A DNA stretch of 64,000 nucleotides from Garcia nutans (taxonomy: Eukaryota; Streptophyta; Magnoliopsida; Malpighiales; Euphorbiaceae): contig CANTUV010000008.1 in the NCBI GenBank assembly GCA_947685225.1, forward strand, positions 44,637,501-44,701,500, written 5' to 3'. A program made the position numbers and the translations under genes. The notes below the pieces were generated by a model. That model did no database searches. It was not told where the DNA came from and worked only from the letters and a program-made list of their open reading frames with translations. Shown piece by piece: positions 10,917 through 23,939 of the stretch. Every line of letters starts with the position of its first letter. The stretch's first letter is position 1.

Positions 10917-13900
10917 TGGGGAAACTGACTCTGCATCGCCTGCTCACTTTCCCAGGTCGCCTCCTTAGTGGCATGATTCCTCCAAAGGACTTTCACAAGT
11001 GACACCTTCTTATTCCTCAAATTCTTTAACCTCTCGTGCTAAAATCGCCACTGGTTCTTTCTCGTAAGTCAGATCTGAACTCACCTCAATGGACTCCACT
11101 GACAAGATATGAGATGGGTCAGACTTGTATCTCCGAAGCATCGATACATGGAAAATATTATGTATTCGATCCAACTAAGGCAGCAAAACTAGTCTATAAG
11201 CCACTGGACCAACTCTCTCCAACACCTCATATGGTCCTATGAAACGAGGACTCAACTTCCCTTTGTGGTCAAATCTCAAAATCTTCTTCCATGGAGACAC
11301 CTTCAGAAACACTTTATCTCCCACACTGAACTCTATGTCTCTTCTTTTTAAATCTGAATAAGATTTTTTTCGGTTTGAAGCTACTTTCAAACGACCCCGA
11401 ATCACCTTCACTTTCTCCTCTGTTTCCTTAATCAAATCGGGACCAACCAGTTTACCTTCTCCAACTTCATCCCAACACAAAGGTGTCCTGCATCTCCTGC
11501 CATATAAAGCCTCATAAGGAGTCATCCCAGTACTCGACTGATGACTGTTGTTATAAGCAAATTCAATTAATGGCAAAAATTTGTCCCAATTCCCGTTAAA
11601 ATCAATGATACAGCTCCTCAACATATCCTCCAGAATCTGTATCACTCTCTCTAACTGTCCATCTGTCTGAGGATGAAAACCAGTACTAAAATGCAATTGA
11701 AAACTCAAAGCATTATGCAAACTCTTCCAAAATCTCGAAGTAAATCGGGGATCTCGATCTGACACCAAAGAAACTGGGACTCCATGCAACCTGACTATCT
11801 CGTTGATATACAACTCAGCTAACCTCTCAAGAGAAAAAACCATTCGAACTGGAAGAAAATGAGCTGTCTTCATCATCCGATCAACTATCACCCAGATTGC
11901 ATCATGCTTCTTCTAGGTCAAAGGCAATCCAGTCACAAAATCCATTGTCACTTGCTCCCATTTCCACTCTGGCACTGATAAAGGTTGGAGCAACCCTGAA
12001 GAAACTTGATGCTCAGCCTTCACTTTTTGGCAAGTGAGACATCTGGATACAAACTCTGCTATGTCTCTCTTCATACCTGACCACCAATAATGTCGCTTCA
12101 AGTCATGATACATCTTGGTACTCCCAGGGTGCATAGCAAAAAGTGACTGACGTGCTTCCTCTAATATCATTCTTTTCAATTCTGCATCATCAGGAATACA
12201 CAATCTATCTCTATACCATAAACTGCCATCATCCATCACATAAAAGTCTCGACTTTCCCCTTTCTGACAAACCAATACAATTTTTTGAATTCTCTCATCT
12301 GCTAATTGAGCCTCCCTAATATGATCCAACAAGACTGGCCTCAGCTGCAACTGAGCCATCAGAGCACCATCATCAGAAGATTCAAATCTACCATGCAACG
12401 CTCTCAACTCAACAAGCAACGAGAGCGAGTAAGCAGTCAAACCTGCCAAAGATTTTCGACTCAAGGCATCAGCAACAACATTTGCCTTACTAGAATGATA
12501 ATCAATCAAACAGTCTTTAATCAACTCTAACCACAGTCTCTGCCGAAGATTCAGCTCTCTCTGAACACCCAGGTATTTCAAACTTTTGTGATCCGTATAA
12601 ATGAAACACTTTTCCCCATAAAGATAATGTCACCAAATCTTCGAAGAAAAAACTATGGTTGCCAACTCCAAATCATGCGTCAGATAATTCAGCTCATGCG
12701 GCTTCAACTGTCGAGAGGCATAAGCAATGACTCTACCCCTCCTGCATCAGAATACAACCTAAACCACTGTGTGAAGCATCACTGTATATCACATATGGTT
12801 TATCTTCCACAGGTAGGGTAAGGACAGGAGCCTGAGTCAACATCTCCCTCAGCTGCTCAAAACTCGCCTGACACTGATCTGTCCACACAAATTTAACTCT
12901 TTTTCGAAGTAATCTGGTGAGTGGTGTAGCTATTATAGAAAAACCCTTCACAAATCGACGATAATAGCCTGCCAATCCTAGAAAACTTCTAACCTCTGTC
13001 ACAGTCTTCGGTGGATTCTAATTCAAAATAGCCTCAAATTTACTCTGATCAACTCTAATACCCTCTGCCGAAACCACATGACCAAGAAAAGCTACCTGAT
13101 CGAGCCAGAACTCACACTTAGACAGCTTAGCATACAACTGCTTCTCTCTCAGAGTCTGCAATACGATCCGCAAATGCCTATTATGATCCTCCTCATTACG
13201 CGAATACACCAAGATGTCATCAATGAAGACTACCACAAACTGATCCAAAAATGGTCTGAATACCCTGCTCATTAAATCCATAAAAGCTGCTGGTGCATTC
13301 GTCAATCCAAAGGACATCACCAGAAACTCATAATGCCCATACCTCGTGCGAAAAGCTGTCTTGGGTACATCCACATCTCTGACTCTCAATTGATGGTATC
13401 CTGATCTCAGTTCAATCTTAGAGAATACTGCTGCTCCCTCAACTGATCAAAGAGATCATCTATCTGAGGCAAAGGATACTTGTTCTTGATGGTCACCTTA
13501 TTTAACTGCCTATAATCAATGCACAATCTCATGGTGCCATCCTTCTTCTTCACAAACAACACAGGCGTTCCCCACGGGGACACACTAGGGCGGATGAACT
13601 CTTTATGCAATAACTCCTGCAACTGTACCTTCAACTCTCTCAACTCAGCAGGTGCCATCCGATAAGGGGTAATAGAGATAGGAGTGGTACCAGGCAACAA
13701 ATCGATACCAAACTCCACTTCTCTCTCAGGAGGTACCTCTGGCAACTCATCAGGGAAAACATCTGGAAACTCGGCAACTGTGGGTATACTTTCAAGCAGG
13801 GCTCCCACTACTCTAGTATCTACAACATGAGCAAGATAAGCCTCACATCCTTTTCGAATCATTCTCCTAGCTGAAACAGCTGAAACAAACCTAGATGAAA

Positions 13901-14309
13901 GATACCTTTGCTCACTAGATTCTATAACAAACCTACCATCCCGTGTTCTCAAAGTAACACATTTCTTCTGACAGTCTACCACAGCCCCATGCTTGGATAA
14001 CCATTCCATGCCCAAAATCAGATCATATTCCCTGAAAGGAATCTCAATCAGGTCACCGAGAAACTTCTCATCATGAACAACAACTGGACTATCTCGATGC
14101 ACCCTGCTCACCACAACACTATGCCCTAAAGGATGTGTCACCAAGACATCAAATCCTAGGGACTCAGAATACAATTCAGTCATAGGAAAGATGGATGCAC
14201 TTATGTATGAATGCGTAGATCCAGGATCTAATAGAGCAAGGACTGAAATACCAAATAAAGAAAATGTACCTGCAATGACAGTTGAACCATTCAGCTGCCT
14301 CTGCATCAC
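10917..14309 (-). pseudogene. Element A pol: protease-RT-RNase H-integrase-chromodomain, broken
   Basis: Read on the minus strand from 14309. An aspartic protease comes first (motif LLDPGSTHSY, about 14206-14235). RT follows (IDYRQLNK near 13500; the FIDDILVYS catalytic loop near 13200), then RNase H (YSDASHSG near 12770), a zinc-binding integrase N-terminus (HPGS...CLTCQ, about 12020-12140), the integrase core (DFVTGLP near 11930; SDRDPRF near 11760; TDGQLERVIQ near 11640), and the GPYEVLERVG C-terminal region near 11220. The chromodomain remnant lies between 10917 and 11175. The reading frame is broken at least near 13400, 13010, 12730-12580 and 11900, by stops and small indels. The long readable blocks (up to 300 codons) suggest moderate age. 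Element D has the same order and is the best comparison. Confidence 0.88.
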
Positions 14310-14333
14310 ATAAACCCGCTGAGATGGTCCAGC

Positions 14334-15548
14334 CTAATTTGGCCTACTGCCTCCAGATGTAGAGCCTCCTCTCTGACTAAACCCAGGGTGACCACCTCTA
14401 CTCAAACCTTTGCCACCACGACCCCCTCTGGCACTGAGTCGAGAAGATGCAGTATCTGCCTGCCTAACCTCTGGTGGCTCGGGACAATCTTTGATAAAAT
14501 AGTCTGATAACCCACATCTAAAACACACTCCCGAAGTACCTCTCCACCAGCAGACACCTCCATGTACTCTACCACAGTGAACGCAAGTAGGTGGAGTAGG
14601 TCTTTGAGCGAATGGGGTCAGAGCACTAGCCACTGAAATTGTAGGTCTCTGTCTCTATCTCTGCTGCTGTAATGACCTGCCAAACTACCCCTGACTCCTA
14701 CTAAACCTCTGAAAATTTCCCCCTCAGCCTCTCTTCACTGATGAAGACCCTGCCTCACTCTAGGATCTCCTAACTCTAGTCTCCTCAACCCTTACAGCTG
14801 CTGTAAGACTCTGTGCCCTCTCAACACTCCTGGCAGCTGCAACTAACTGGGAAAAATCCTGATACTGAGAACTTTCAATGATGCACATGATAGAGGGTCT
14901 CAGTCCCTCCTCAAGCCTCCTGCACCTATCAAACTCGTCAGAAATGATCCCACCAGTATAGTGACTCAACCGGATAAACTCGATCTCATACTCGGTCACT
15001 GTCCTGGTATCCTGTCTCAGACTCAGGAACTCCATGTTATTTGCATCTTTATACTCTCTCGGAGTATACTTCTACTCAAATTCCCACAGAAAATCATCAT
15101 AGGTCAGGACTGGTGGATCATCCAGAGCATGTGGAATCGTCTTCCACCAATCATATGCATCTCTCTACAGAAGAGATCTGGCATAATCAAACTTCACTTC
15201 TGGACTGGCCTGTAACTGAATAAATATCCTCTAAACCCGGTTTAGCCACTGCTATGCTACAGTAGGGTCTGTAGTACCAACAAAGTCCTCAGCCCCATAC
15301 TTTCTCAGTTTATCATACGGCCTCCCCGGCAACTGCGGCTGTGGCTGTGGCGGCTGCGGAACTGGAGCTTGCCTCAACAACTCTACCATATGCCATATCC
15401 AGCCAGGCGGAACCTCATCAACTACTGGTCTCACAGGCACAGAAACAGAAGCCTCACCAGCAGATACAACTTTAGCTCCATCTCTACCCTCATCTGGAGC
15501 CACACTCTCTGCACTACCCTCAGCAGCCTGATGCGGCCGAGACGCCAT
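14334..15548 (-). pseudogene. Element A gag with CCHC zinc knuckle, broken
   Basis: The start codon is the ATG whose complement is 15546-15548 (protein start MASRPHQAAEGS), the same N-terminus as gag of element D. A proline/glutamine-rich region follows, then the retrotransposon gag core (WWKTIPHAL..., YTPREYKDA near 15060-15130, MEFLSLRQDTRTVTEYE from 15035). The zinc knuckle is at 14500-14530 (CFRCGLSDYFIKDCP; its His position reads Tyr, so the CCHC is damaged). Stops break the frame near 15250, 15040 and 14700. The product would be the capsid-type protein that packages element RNA. Confidence 0.85.
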
Positions 15549-15718
15549 AACTACCTATATCTGCAAACAAAGCAAAAAATACTATATCAGAGAACAGAAA
15601 CTGCCAGTGCCAATGCATGTATTACAATTAAAAACTCTTTTTCAAATCCCCCATTTTCTCTCTCTATCATCCCACCTAAGTTGAGAACCTCAAACCTAGG
15701 CTTTGATACAAAAATAAA
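15549..15718 (-). other. Leader and degenerate primer binding site of element A
   Basis: On the minus strand the sequence just after the 5' LTR reads TTTTTGTATCAAAGCCTAGG. It is recognisable against the initiator-Met PBS TGGTATCAGAGC but mutated at two or three positions. Confidence 0.7.
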
Positions 15719-16348
15719 TGTAACACCCTTATACCCTATATACGTACAATAAATATTTTCAGCATATGTAAAATACGCATACACGGTACAAAAATGTCAC
15801 AGACCGGTTTTATAAAAATTTTTCACATTTCCAATATGAAATTTTAAATTCTAAATATATAAAAATTAAATAGAATATAAATATTCTTTACTTATTATAA
15901 GAACCCAAAATAAATAATATATATAAAAATCTTTGGAAAAAATTTGCCAGAGTTTTGTCTGTATTTTGGACATTCCAAAATTTATCAAAACACAACCTGC
16001 AAAAAAGAAAACACTCCCAAATAATTTCCAATCACCATCTCAACCATGCTTCTCAATTTCACCAAGTTTCTCAAACATTTATACATATAGATATATATAA
16101 TTTAAAACACACTTACTTTTCCATTTCAAATACATTGACCCAAACATTCTTTATAATATACAATACGTAAAATCCAAAACATAATATATTATGCATAAAA
16201 CTAAAAAATATACAATAACATAAAAATATATACATGCTGCTGGCAGTGTTTCTGATCTCGATAGCAAATCTACAAGCTCAACTACAAGTCTAGACTCGGC
16301 CTGGTCTAGAAGAACTCTCTGGCTCAACTGGGTCTACCCTGTCACCTG

Positions 16349-16368
16349 TGCGATGGAAATAATCGCGC
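16349..16368 (-). promoter_or_regulatory. Conserved TGCGAT...ATCGCGC hairpin in LTR
   Basis: This is the second copy within element A. The left arm is TGCGAT (one change from GCGCGAT); the right arm ATCGCGC is intact. On the minus strand it ends in CGCACAG|GTGA, which resembles a 3' splice site. Confidence 0.5.
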
Positions 16369-17352
16369 TAAGCCAAAGCCTAGTGGTACAAACTTTGATA
16401 ATAACAATATAACTCAATGCAATACCGAATGCATAATGCATATAGATGTCACATCAATCCACTTTCTTATATTTTTCAAATATTTCATAAGCACAACTCA
16501 TAACATTATATTACCCAATTGTATCATAATTCATAATTCACATTAAAACAAAGACAAGTATGGGCCCAAAAAGGATCTAATATGCTATTCAAATTTCAGA
16601 GTTACTGCTTTGGTCCATAATGACACCATGTGTCTAGCCCCGTAGGCAATATATATATATCCATGGATAATGTAACAGCCCCAGTCTCTTGGACCTCAAC
16701 CCGGCTAGACCCTTAAGCCCCAGTATCTTGGTCCTCAACCCTGCTAGACTGCTACAGTTTTTGAGGCTTACGACCCAGTCTTTTCACCCCAAAAACATCA
16801 TATTTATCAGCTGGCCTAGCTTACCACCCATTCTTTTTACCATTCCAGCGTATAGCCTATAGGCAATCATAAGCATGCCGCTAAATTCAGAACTCTAAAA
16901 ATTGAATAACATACTAGGCACACAATTTATTCATATTTCTTATTATTAATCTCTTTCTCATTTTTACATATTCAATCTAGACACATTGGCTTATTTTCAC
17001 ATTTTTTCTCACTTTTCTCATTTTTCACATCTTTCTCATTTTTCTCACTTTTCTCATTTTTATCAATATCAATTCATTTCATTATTACACATATCTCCTT
17101 TTTGCATTCACAACACATTACCCAATTACTTTGGGTATTTTCACATAATATGCATATTTCACATGTTACACAAATTAGGCATTATCAATGGCTTTTCACA
17201 ATGCATTTAACATATATATGACATTACAAATGTCATAGCATATTATTCATACACAATTAATGAACCAAGTAGCTTAACACATTTTTCAACTAAAATGTGT
17301 TAAGTCCAAATGTTATGCAAATATAAACATTATATTCAAAGTTTGTACATAC

Positions 17353-17453
17353 CTCCACTAGCAACCCTAAGCAAGCTAAAAACAACCTTCAATCCAATCT
17401 TTCTAACTTGCCCTTCACCACTTGGATGAAGCAAATCAACCTCCCTTAATGCC
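17353..17453 (-). other. Exon-like conserved island in the LTR of element A
   Basis: On the minus strand a 101-nt island is bounded by TTTGGTTTAG (acceptor-like) and GAG|GTATGTACAAAC (donor-like). The same island, 98-99 nt long, occurs in the D LTRs at 48192-48289, 55841-55939 and 58978-59076, and a diverged one (88 nt) in the solo LTR at 22938-23025. No protein is encoded. Confidence 0.4.
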
Positions 17454-18745
17454 TAAACCAAATGTGATAACAAATAATCATTTAGTATCACATTTAATGA
17501 CATTTCCAACATTAAACCATAATTACACATCACTCCTACAAATTTCCAAAAATTTAGCCTTTCCTTACTTCAACATTAGAATTCCATTCTACTACAATTA
17601 AATTAGTGTTTTAAGTTTATTTATATTAATAAAAAACATATTTTAATACATTTAAATCATTTACATTATAAAAATACACTCTTATACACAAAATCTCAAA
17701 AATGGCATAACCTTCCCCCATTGAAGGTTTTTCATTCCAACATAATCCATTACTCATAATCCATTACTCATTCCAAGCTTATATTCATCACTTTTAACAC
17801 TAAACAGCATGCTTAAACAAATAAAATCACACAATTCAACCACTTTGGAAAATAACTTTTCCAAAACCCTAAATCTCCACTTCCATTCTCAAACTCCAAC
17901 CCAACACCACCAAATCCAATATTTGACTTTAAAATACTTGTTTATGAATCAAAAAAACTCATTTGGAATCAATTTTCACAATTAAAGTTCATGTTTTCAA
18001 AACCCAAAAATCCATAACCCTAAATTCTCTCTCTTTACCATTCTTTAACCAAACTCCATCATCTCTTTAATCTAACCTTAGAATCACTGTTAAATACCCA
18101 AAATAATATCATACACACCAATTCCAACAATTATAACATACTACATCAAAATCTCAAAACTCACATAATCTCATCTTCCATGGAATTCAAAGAAAAGAGA
18201 TGGAAACTTACTAATTTTGGTGGAAATTACCAAAAATCTACTTGAAACTTGTTAATTCCTTCAATTTATGGAGTATGGAAGAAGCAAAATCCTTGGTCTT
18301 CAAACTCCCATGGAAGCCACGTCCTTGAAGAAGAAGAAGAAGAAGATGAAGACTTTTAATATTCTTTTCCTTTCATCTTTTTTTTAACCACATATATATA
18401 TATATTAAAATAATTTAATAATTTAATAATTTAATTATTTTTTTAATAAATTAAAAGTTCTAATTTCCCTCTTCCATTCAAAAATAATTTATTTTTGAAT
18501 TATTTTATTAATTTTGAATTTATAAGATTTAATTACCAAAATACCCTTTTCTTTTAAAAAGTGTTGACTTTTATATGTTATATATATTTTGCATATATAT
18601 CAAATATATATTCCACTTTTTCATTTAAAATCCCTTCATTTTTCATTTGAAACCATTAATTTAATTTATCCTTTTAAATTATAATTTATTTTATCAATTT
18701 TCCAAAAATTAAAAATTTTCAAAAATTTTAGGATGTTACATAGAT

Positions 18746-19255
18746 TATTTTGGCCATTAAAGTAATATTGTCTCTAAATTTGAATTAATTTTTTGGATGC
18801 ATCTATCTAAATAACTAAAATTTGTCAAACATTTGATAGAATAAGTTAAAATAAGAAGTCGCCAAAGCGACCTCTCTTGCGTAGATTAGCTTATTGAAAA
18901 TGTTATGATGTTTGTATGTGTGTTAATTCATGCGGATATTAACTGGCCCAAAGGAAGGATAATATTTGGCTGAATTACATACATATTTATGGTGATAAAT
19001 GTGTGACAACTATAAGATTTCCATGTGAATAAAATTCATCCAAAGATATGCTTATTATTTAATAGGATTTATTATCAACATTTGATCACTATATTGAGGG
19101 TATCACTTATAAGTTAATATTACTGTCCAAAAACTTAATATTAATGTTGTGTTAGGTATCTCGAGATGAATTCCATAATTATTTAAAATTTTAGATGTTA
19201 TTTTCAATTATGATGTGAGCATGTTATTTATTATTTTATTCTCTGTATAGTTAAT
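18746..19255 (+). other. Untranslated leader of the copia element (second part)
   Basis: Continues from 9146 after the Tekay insertion and runs to the gag start. No open frame or structural element was recognised apart from an imperfect short hairpin 'gtcgccaaagcgac' at about 18857. Confidence 0.65.
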
Positions 19256-20080
19256 ATGTCTGCCAACATGCCGTTCAATGCGAGCAACATTCCAGTCTTT
19301 AATGGGACAAACTTTAAGGATTGTAAGGAAAACATCATAATTTATCTTGGCTGTGTGGATCTATACCTAGCATAAAGGAAAGAGCAACCCACCCCTCTTT
19401 TAACTGAAAGTTCCACTGAGGCAAAATGAAACTTTAAGAGGTAGGAACTTTCCAATCTCCTGCGTCTGGTGATAATTGAGCACATCGTTCCAAATGAATT
19501 TTGAGGTGTGATCTATGTTGAGATTACTAAGGCTAGTGATTTTCTTACCGAAATTAAAAAAATAAATGAGAAAAATGATAAGGCGAAAATAGGGACGTTT
19601 CTAGCGAAACTGACTTCCATGAGGTATAATGGCAATGGGAATATTAAGGGATACATTGTGAGCATGTCTAACATCTCCAAAAGACTAAAGGCACTTAAGC
19701 TGGATTTACCATTTATTGTGCACTTTGTCTTGAAATCTCTTCCTTTATAGTTTGGGCAATTTAAGGTCAGTTACGATTGCCAAAAGTAGAAATGAACTTT
19801 TAATGAGCTCATTGCACACTGTGTACAATAGAAAGAAATAATAAAGTTGGAGAAATCTCAGAGTGCTCAACCTCACCAGATAAGGGCAAGAAAAGAAAGA
19901 AGGGTAAAGAAGTTGCTAAAGGTCCAGAATAAAAGAAGGCCAAGGAAGATAAATGCTTCTTTTGTGGAAAGACTAGACATTAGAAGTAAGAGTGTACCAA
20001 ATATCGCGCTTGGCGGGCTAAAAAAGGTATGTTCTTTACTTTGGTCTGTTCTAAAGTTAATTTATTTTCAGTACTTAGAA
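19256..20080 (+). pseudogene. Copia gag, broken
   Basis: Begins ATG TCT GCC AAC ATG, with an N-terminus (MSANMPFN...IPVFNGTNFKD) typical of copia gag upstream of the UBN2 domain. A readable stretch follows at 19508-19750. A CX2CX4HX4C zinc knuckle remnant (CFFCGKTRH) lies near 19955-19995 with two stops inside it. Several further stops and frameshifts occur, for example TAA at about 19373. Confidence 0.75.
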
Positions 20081-20082
20081 AC

Positions 20083-21187
20083 ACTTGGTGGATAGATTCT
20101 GGTGCTACTACTCATATAAGTATTTTAATGCAGGGTTGCCTAAGCTACCGAAAGCCAAATGATTGTGAAAGATACATCTATGTGGAAGATGACAAATAGG
20201 TGGAAATAGAGACAATAGGCCATTTTAAGTTATTATTAAGGACTGGTTTTAATTTGGATTTAAAAGATGCATTTATTGTACCGTCTCTTAGGCGAAATTT
20301 AGTTTCTGTTTCTGTATTGGACAAATTTGGATATTCATATTCTTTTGGAAACAATCAGTTTTGTCTTTCTTTAAATTCAAATGTTGTTGGTACTGGTTCA
20401 TTAAGTACTTATGATAACCTATATATGCTTGATATTGCTGCTTCATATAATGAAACCTTGCATGTGGAAACAAGAGGTAATAAAATAAAGTTGAACCAAG
20501 ATAACTCAGCTAGATTATGGCATAAGAGTTTGGGTCATATATCAAATTTATAATTGAACGGCTTGTATTAGATGGAATATTTGATACACTTGACTATTTA
20601 GATTTAGATGCTTGTGTTGAGTGTATAAAAGGAAAACAGATCAAACCAAAGAGATTAGGTGCCAACAGGTCTGCAAGCATCTTAAAATTGATACATACAG
20701 ATATCTGTGGGCCATTCCCTATAGCTTCCTGGAATGGTCAAAGATACTTTATATCATTCATAAATGACTACTCACATTATAAGAACCTATATCTCATTCA
20801 TGAGAAATTAGAGTCTTTATACGTATTCAAAGCTTTCAAAACTAAGGTTGAAAAATAACTTGGCAAGAACATTAAGAGCATCAGATCTGACCGTGGTGGT
20901 GAATACTATAGCAGATATGATGGTTCAGGAGAACAATGTTCAGAACCTTTTGATACCTTCCTAAAGGAGTGTGGAATTGTCCCACAGTACATGATGCTTG
21001 GTTCGCCCAGCATGAATGGTGTAGGTGAAAGATGAAATAGGTCTCTTGTAGAGAAACACTAAAGGCAATAACTTACATCCTTAATAGAGTACCAATTAAA
21101 GTAGCTACCAAAGTGCCTTTTGATTAGATGGTATAATGGTTGAACCTTTAAAACCCTGATTCGATGTTAGGACATTCGGGGGTGTGT
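20083..21187 (+). pseudogene. Copia protease and integrase, broken, cut by insertion
   Basis: The protease active site reads WWIDSGATTHI at about 20088-20120. The GAG-pre-integrase block ends LWHKSLGHIS (20515-20550), and the pair CVECIKGKQ follows at about 20613. The integrase core shows HTDICGPFP near 20697, SDRGGEY near 20885 and NG-GER near 21014, i.e. the D-D-E set is traceable, but TAA/TGA stops interrupt it. The end is a GC-P motif split by the foldback insertion: the reading GCPTE is recovered only by joining 21187 to 27207. Confidence 0.75.
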
Positions 21188-21204
21188 TGAAATCAAACCG
21201 ACCC

Positions 21205-21480
21205 TTCCAATTCAATATGGGACAACCCATATCGAATTGGGATGCCCTATGGGGCCTTAAAATAAGGTCCCATATCAAATTAGACTTACAATTTGATATG
21301 GGACCTTAATTAAAGGTCCCCATATCGAATTGGAAGTCCAATTCGACGTGGAATAGGCTCCATATCGAATTGGAGCTTTCCCAATTCAATATGGACGTAT
21401 GTTTTAACGGGTTTACTTGGTTTGAGTCCGATATGGTCTCGGTTTACTACATGGTTTTAATTCAATATGGATCAAAGAGG
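21205..21480 (+). repeat. 'CCATATCGAATTGG' direct/inverted minisatellite
   Basis: The phrase 'ATATCGAATTGG' and its complement 'CCAATTCAATATGG' recur about ten times in both orientations upstream of the TATA-like box at 21537. A counterpart with GAATTCGCCATG/CATGGC phrases lies at about 27050-27120 upstream of the other arm's TATA box. Confidence 0.7.
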
Positions 21481-22685
21481 ATTCATTTTTAAAACAGAAA
21501 ACTCCCATGACTTTTAACCTAATGCATGCATGTTCTTATAAATACAAACTTTAAATCGAGAAAGAGGGAGCAACAATCAGGAACTTTCAGCAAAAGGCTG
21601 CCTTCATGGACTTTTAACTTGAACAGACTTTTGAACTCCAACAACCTTCAGCAAGAGGACTTTTAAACTGGGAGCTAGAGCAGACTTTTAGACTATAACT
21701 GGAAACAGCAAGCAGCAAAGCAATAAAAATGAGAGAGAAGCATCAAACCATTTAAAAAATCTACAAAGGCAATGATACACTGTCTTGGTTTCGGCTCATC
21801 CAAAATTTAAACAGTATAGTTGTAATATCCCAATGCATGCCCTAAAAGTTTTGATTATGTTGTTGTTGTATATTGGATTGAATGTATATGTATGTGATAA
21901 GAAAAGAATTTGGGAAAGAATGTTTATGTATATGTGTTTTGGGAAAGAAGAGAGGGTTTAGAGAGAAGTGTATAATGTTGTTTATATGATATATATAACA
22001 TATAAGTTGGTCAAATATGTGGTCAAGGGAAGAAGATATTTTTAGTTAAGATTGGTGAAATGTCTAAAAAGGGCAAGTGTTTTAAAAAGAAACAAAACAA
22101 TTTGTAGAAGGGTGTTTTGGTAATTGCTTGAATTGAAACACTTGGTGGAGATTAAAAGAAGAGTTGACTTTGTTTCTTGTGGTTCATTTTCTTCTTTCTT
22201 CTTTGTGTGGCCGGCTTCTCCATAGACAAAGGAAAGCAAGAGACAAAGAGAAGATCTTGATGTGTTAAGTTCAAAGTGAAGGAAGATTCAAGTGATCAAG
22301 TTGTTGATTCAAGAAGTTTTGTTACTTTGGTAAGTTATCTTGTGATCTTTGTGCTTATTTGAAATGATATTTGAGTTTGATAGATTTTTAAGAGTGTGTT
22401 GGTTGATTTTGAGATGTGAGAAGTGTTTGAGTGATTTGATGATGGATTTTGAGTATGGATTGAAGAAAAGAGTAAGTGGTTGGAAGAGATGATGTTGTAT
22501 ATGTGGTGAGGGTTTTGAGATGATTTTGTATTTTGTGTTTGATATGTGTTTTGGTTTATTTTGGTGTTGTTGCAAGTTTGAGATAGGTTTTTGGGTATGT
22601 TTTGTGAAGATTGGTTGAAGTGAATGTTAGTGGATAGAAATGTGTTGTTGAGTGTTTGGTTGTTTTGATCGGAGTCTTGATTTGT

Positions 22686-22860
22686 GGCCGGACACGCCCA
22701 TGAGCACGTCCAGGGTTTTTAGGCGTGTCAATTGTGTTGGAGGCAGTAGATTTGACACGACCAGTAACACGCCCGTGTTATTGAGCGTGTCATAGCTACT
22801 GTGAGTTTGGGGAATTTACACGGCCAGGAGCACGTTCATGATGTTGGACGTGTTGTTATG
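22686..22860 (+). repeat. 'GACACGCCC...GGCGTGTC' minisatellite in solo LTR
   Basis: Three drifting units of about 60 bp, each with a near-palindromic pair (ACACG-CC ... G-CGTGT). The phrase GTCATAGCTACTGTGA is shared with the array at 43014-43310 in element C. Confidence 0.75.
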
Positions 22861-22937
22861 GTTTGCCCTAATTAATTCCTAATTGGATTATCTCTTGTGT
22901 ATCCCTAAGTAAGTATATGCTATTACTTTTGATTTAG

Positions 22938-23025
22938 GTCTTGAAGATAGTGATTGATCATTGATCTAAGAGGTAGAAGGATCTTGAACAAGGTAGTGTT
23001 AAGAGTGGTGTGATTTGCTTTTGAG
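22938..23025 (+). other. Exon-like conserved island in solo LTR
   Basis: An 88-nt island between TTTTGATTTAG and GAG|GTAAGTACAAAAC, in the same relative place as the island in the A/D LTRs. Confidence 0.35.
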
Positions 23026-23404
23026 GTAAGTACAAAACTTATATGATTGTATGTAAGTACAAATGTGGCATTACTACATTGTTAATTTATATGAGCAATG
23101 TGTGTTGTTATGTTTATATCAATGATGATGTATATATATATATATAAATAATGTGAATGACATGATGATGCAAATGATTGTGTATATGAAAGATTGAAAT
23201 GCTATGATGTGAATTGAGATGAAATGGAATATAAAGCCATTGTGATTGGTTATGATAATTCAAATAAAATGTAGAGCCATTGTGATTGGCTATGTTGATT
23301 CATTTGAGAATGAAATTGATAACAAATTAATAAATGAGTTGTGTGGCTAATGTGTTATTCCATTTTCAGAGTTTGTTGTTGGTGGCATGCCTAATGATAG
23401 TAAC

Positions 23405-23636
23405 AATCTCTTGAAGTTAGGTTGGGCTTGATCCTTGAAGCCAAGTTGGGTTGAAGTTTAACATGTTTTACTCCCCTTGAAGCTTGGTTGGGTCTAGTCC
23501 TTGAAGCCTAATTGAGATGTTACAACCCTTGAAGCTAGGTTGGGTTTGGTTCTTGAAGCCAAGTTGGGTTGAGACTTAGCATGCTTTGTTCCCCTTGAAG
23601 CTTGGTTGAACCTAATCCTTGAAGCCTAGTTGGGTA
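23405..23636 (+). repeat. 'CCTTGAAGC-(T)AGGTTGGG' tandem repeat in solo LTR
   Basis: About seven to eight alternating units of 20-30 bp ('ccttgaagcttggttggg', 'ccttgaagccaagttggg'), organised as higher-order pairs. A reduced form, 'ccttgaagctgggctggg', sits at about 48762 in the D LTR. Confidence 0.7.
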
Positions 23637-23939
23637 TATGTGATAATGATAAATGTGATAAAACCAAAGCATTAACCCTGAAAATTGAATGGCATATTAG
23701 TGTGTTTTGGGCCCATGCTTGTCTTTGTTTATATGTGATTCATTGATGGTAAAATAACTAAATAATGAAATTCATGAAAGGACTTTGAGATGTGATATGC
23801 TTATATGATTATGATTTGTGAAAGGCAAAGGTTTGATGTTAGCTCTTCACTTATGATGTTGATATTAATGGAATGTGTGACATTGCATAGCATACAAGCA
23901 TAATGTTAGCATGTTTTGTACTACTAAGCCCTTGGCTTA

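Larger units (their letters stand above)
9147..18740 (-). mobile_element. Tekay-type Ty3/gypsy element A, minus strand
   Basis: Terminal TGTAACATCC...GGATGTTACA and a perfect 5-bp target duplication TAGAT on both sides define a 9594-bp insertion in the copia leader. On the minus strand the order is 5' LTR (15719-18740), degenerate PBS, gag, protease, RT, RNase H, integrase, then a rearranged 3' LTR (9147-10916). It is the same family as element D (46904-56589): LTR starts and protein blocks match closely. It is dead: gag-pol is broken into several frames and the polypurine tract is missing. Confidence 0.9.
15719..18740 (-). repeat. 5' LTR of element A (3022 bp)
   Basis: The boundaries are TGTAACACCC (15719) and GTTACA (18740), followed by the target duplication TAGAT. 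Its minus-strand start (TGTAACATCCTAAAATTTTTG) matches the LTR starts of element D at 46904 and 54569. A (GAA)n leader near 18325-18345 and an exon-like island at 17353-17453 lie inside. Confidence 0.9.

Noticed and set aside
12306..12530. Plus-strand open frames across element A (also 12588-12821, 13078-13275, 14961-15223, 15369-15752)
   Set aside because: They are antisense shadows of the minus-strand gag-pol, which carries the recognisable catalytic motifs.
22686..22860. Regular palindromic units considered as a CRISPR-like array
   Set aside because: Units are imperfect and directly adjacent without unique spacers, inside a plant LTR; there are no cas genes and this is a eukaryotic genome.
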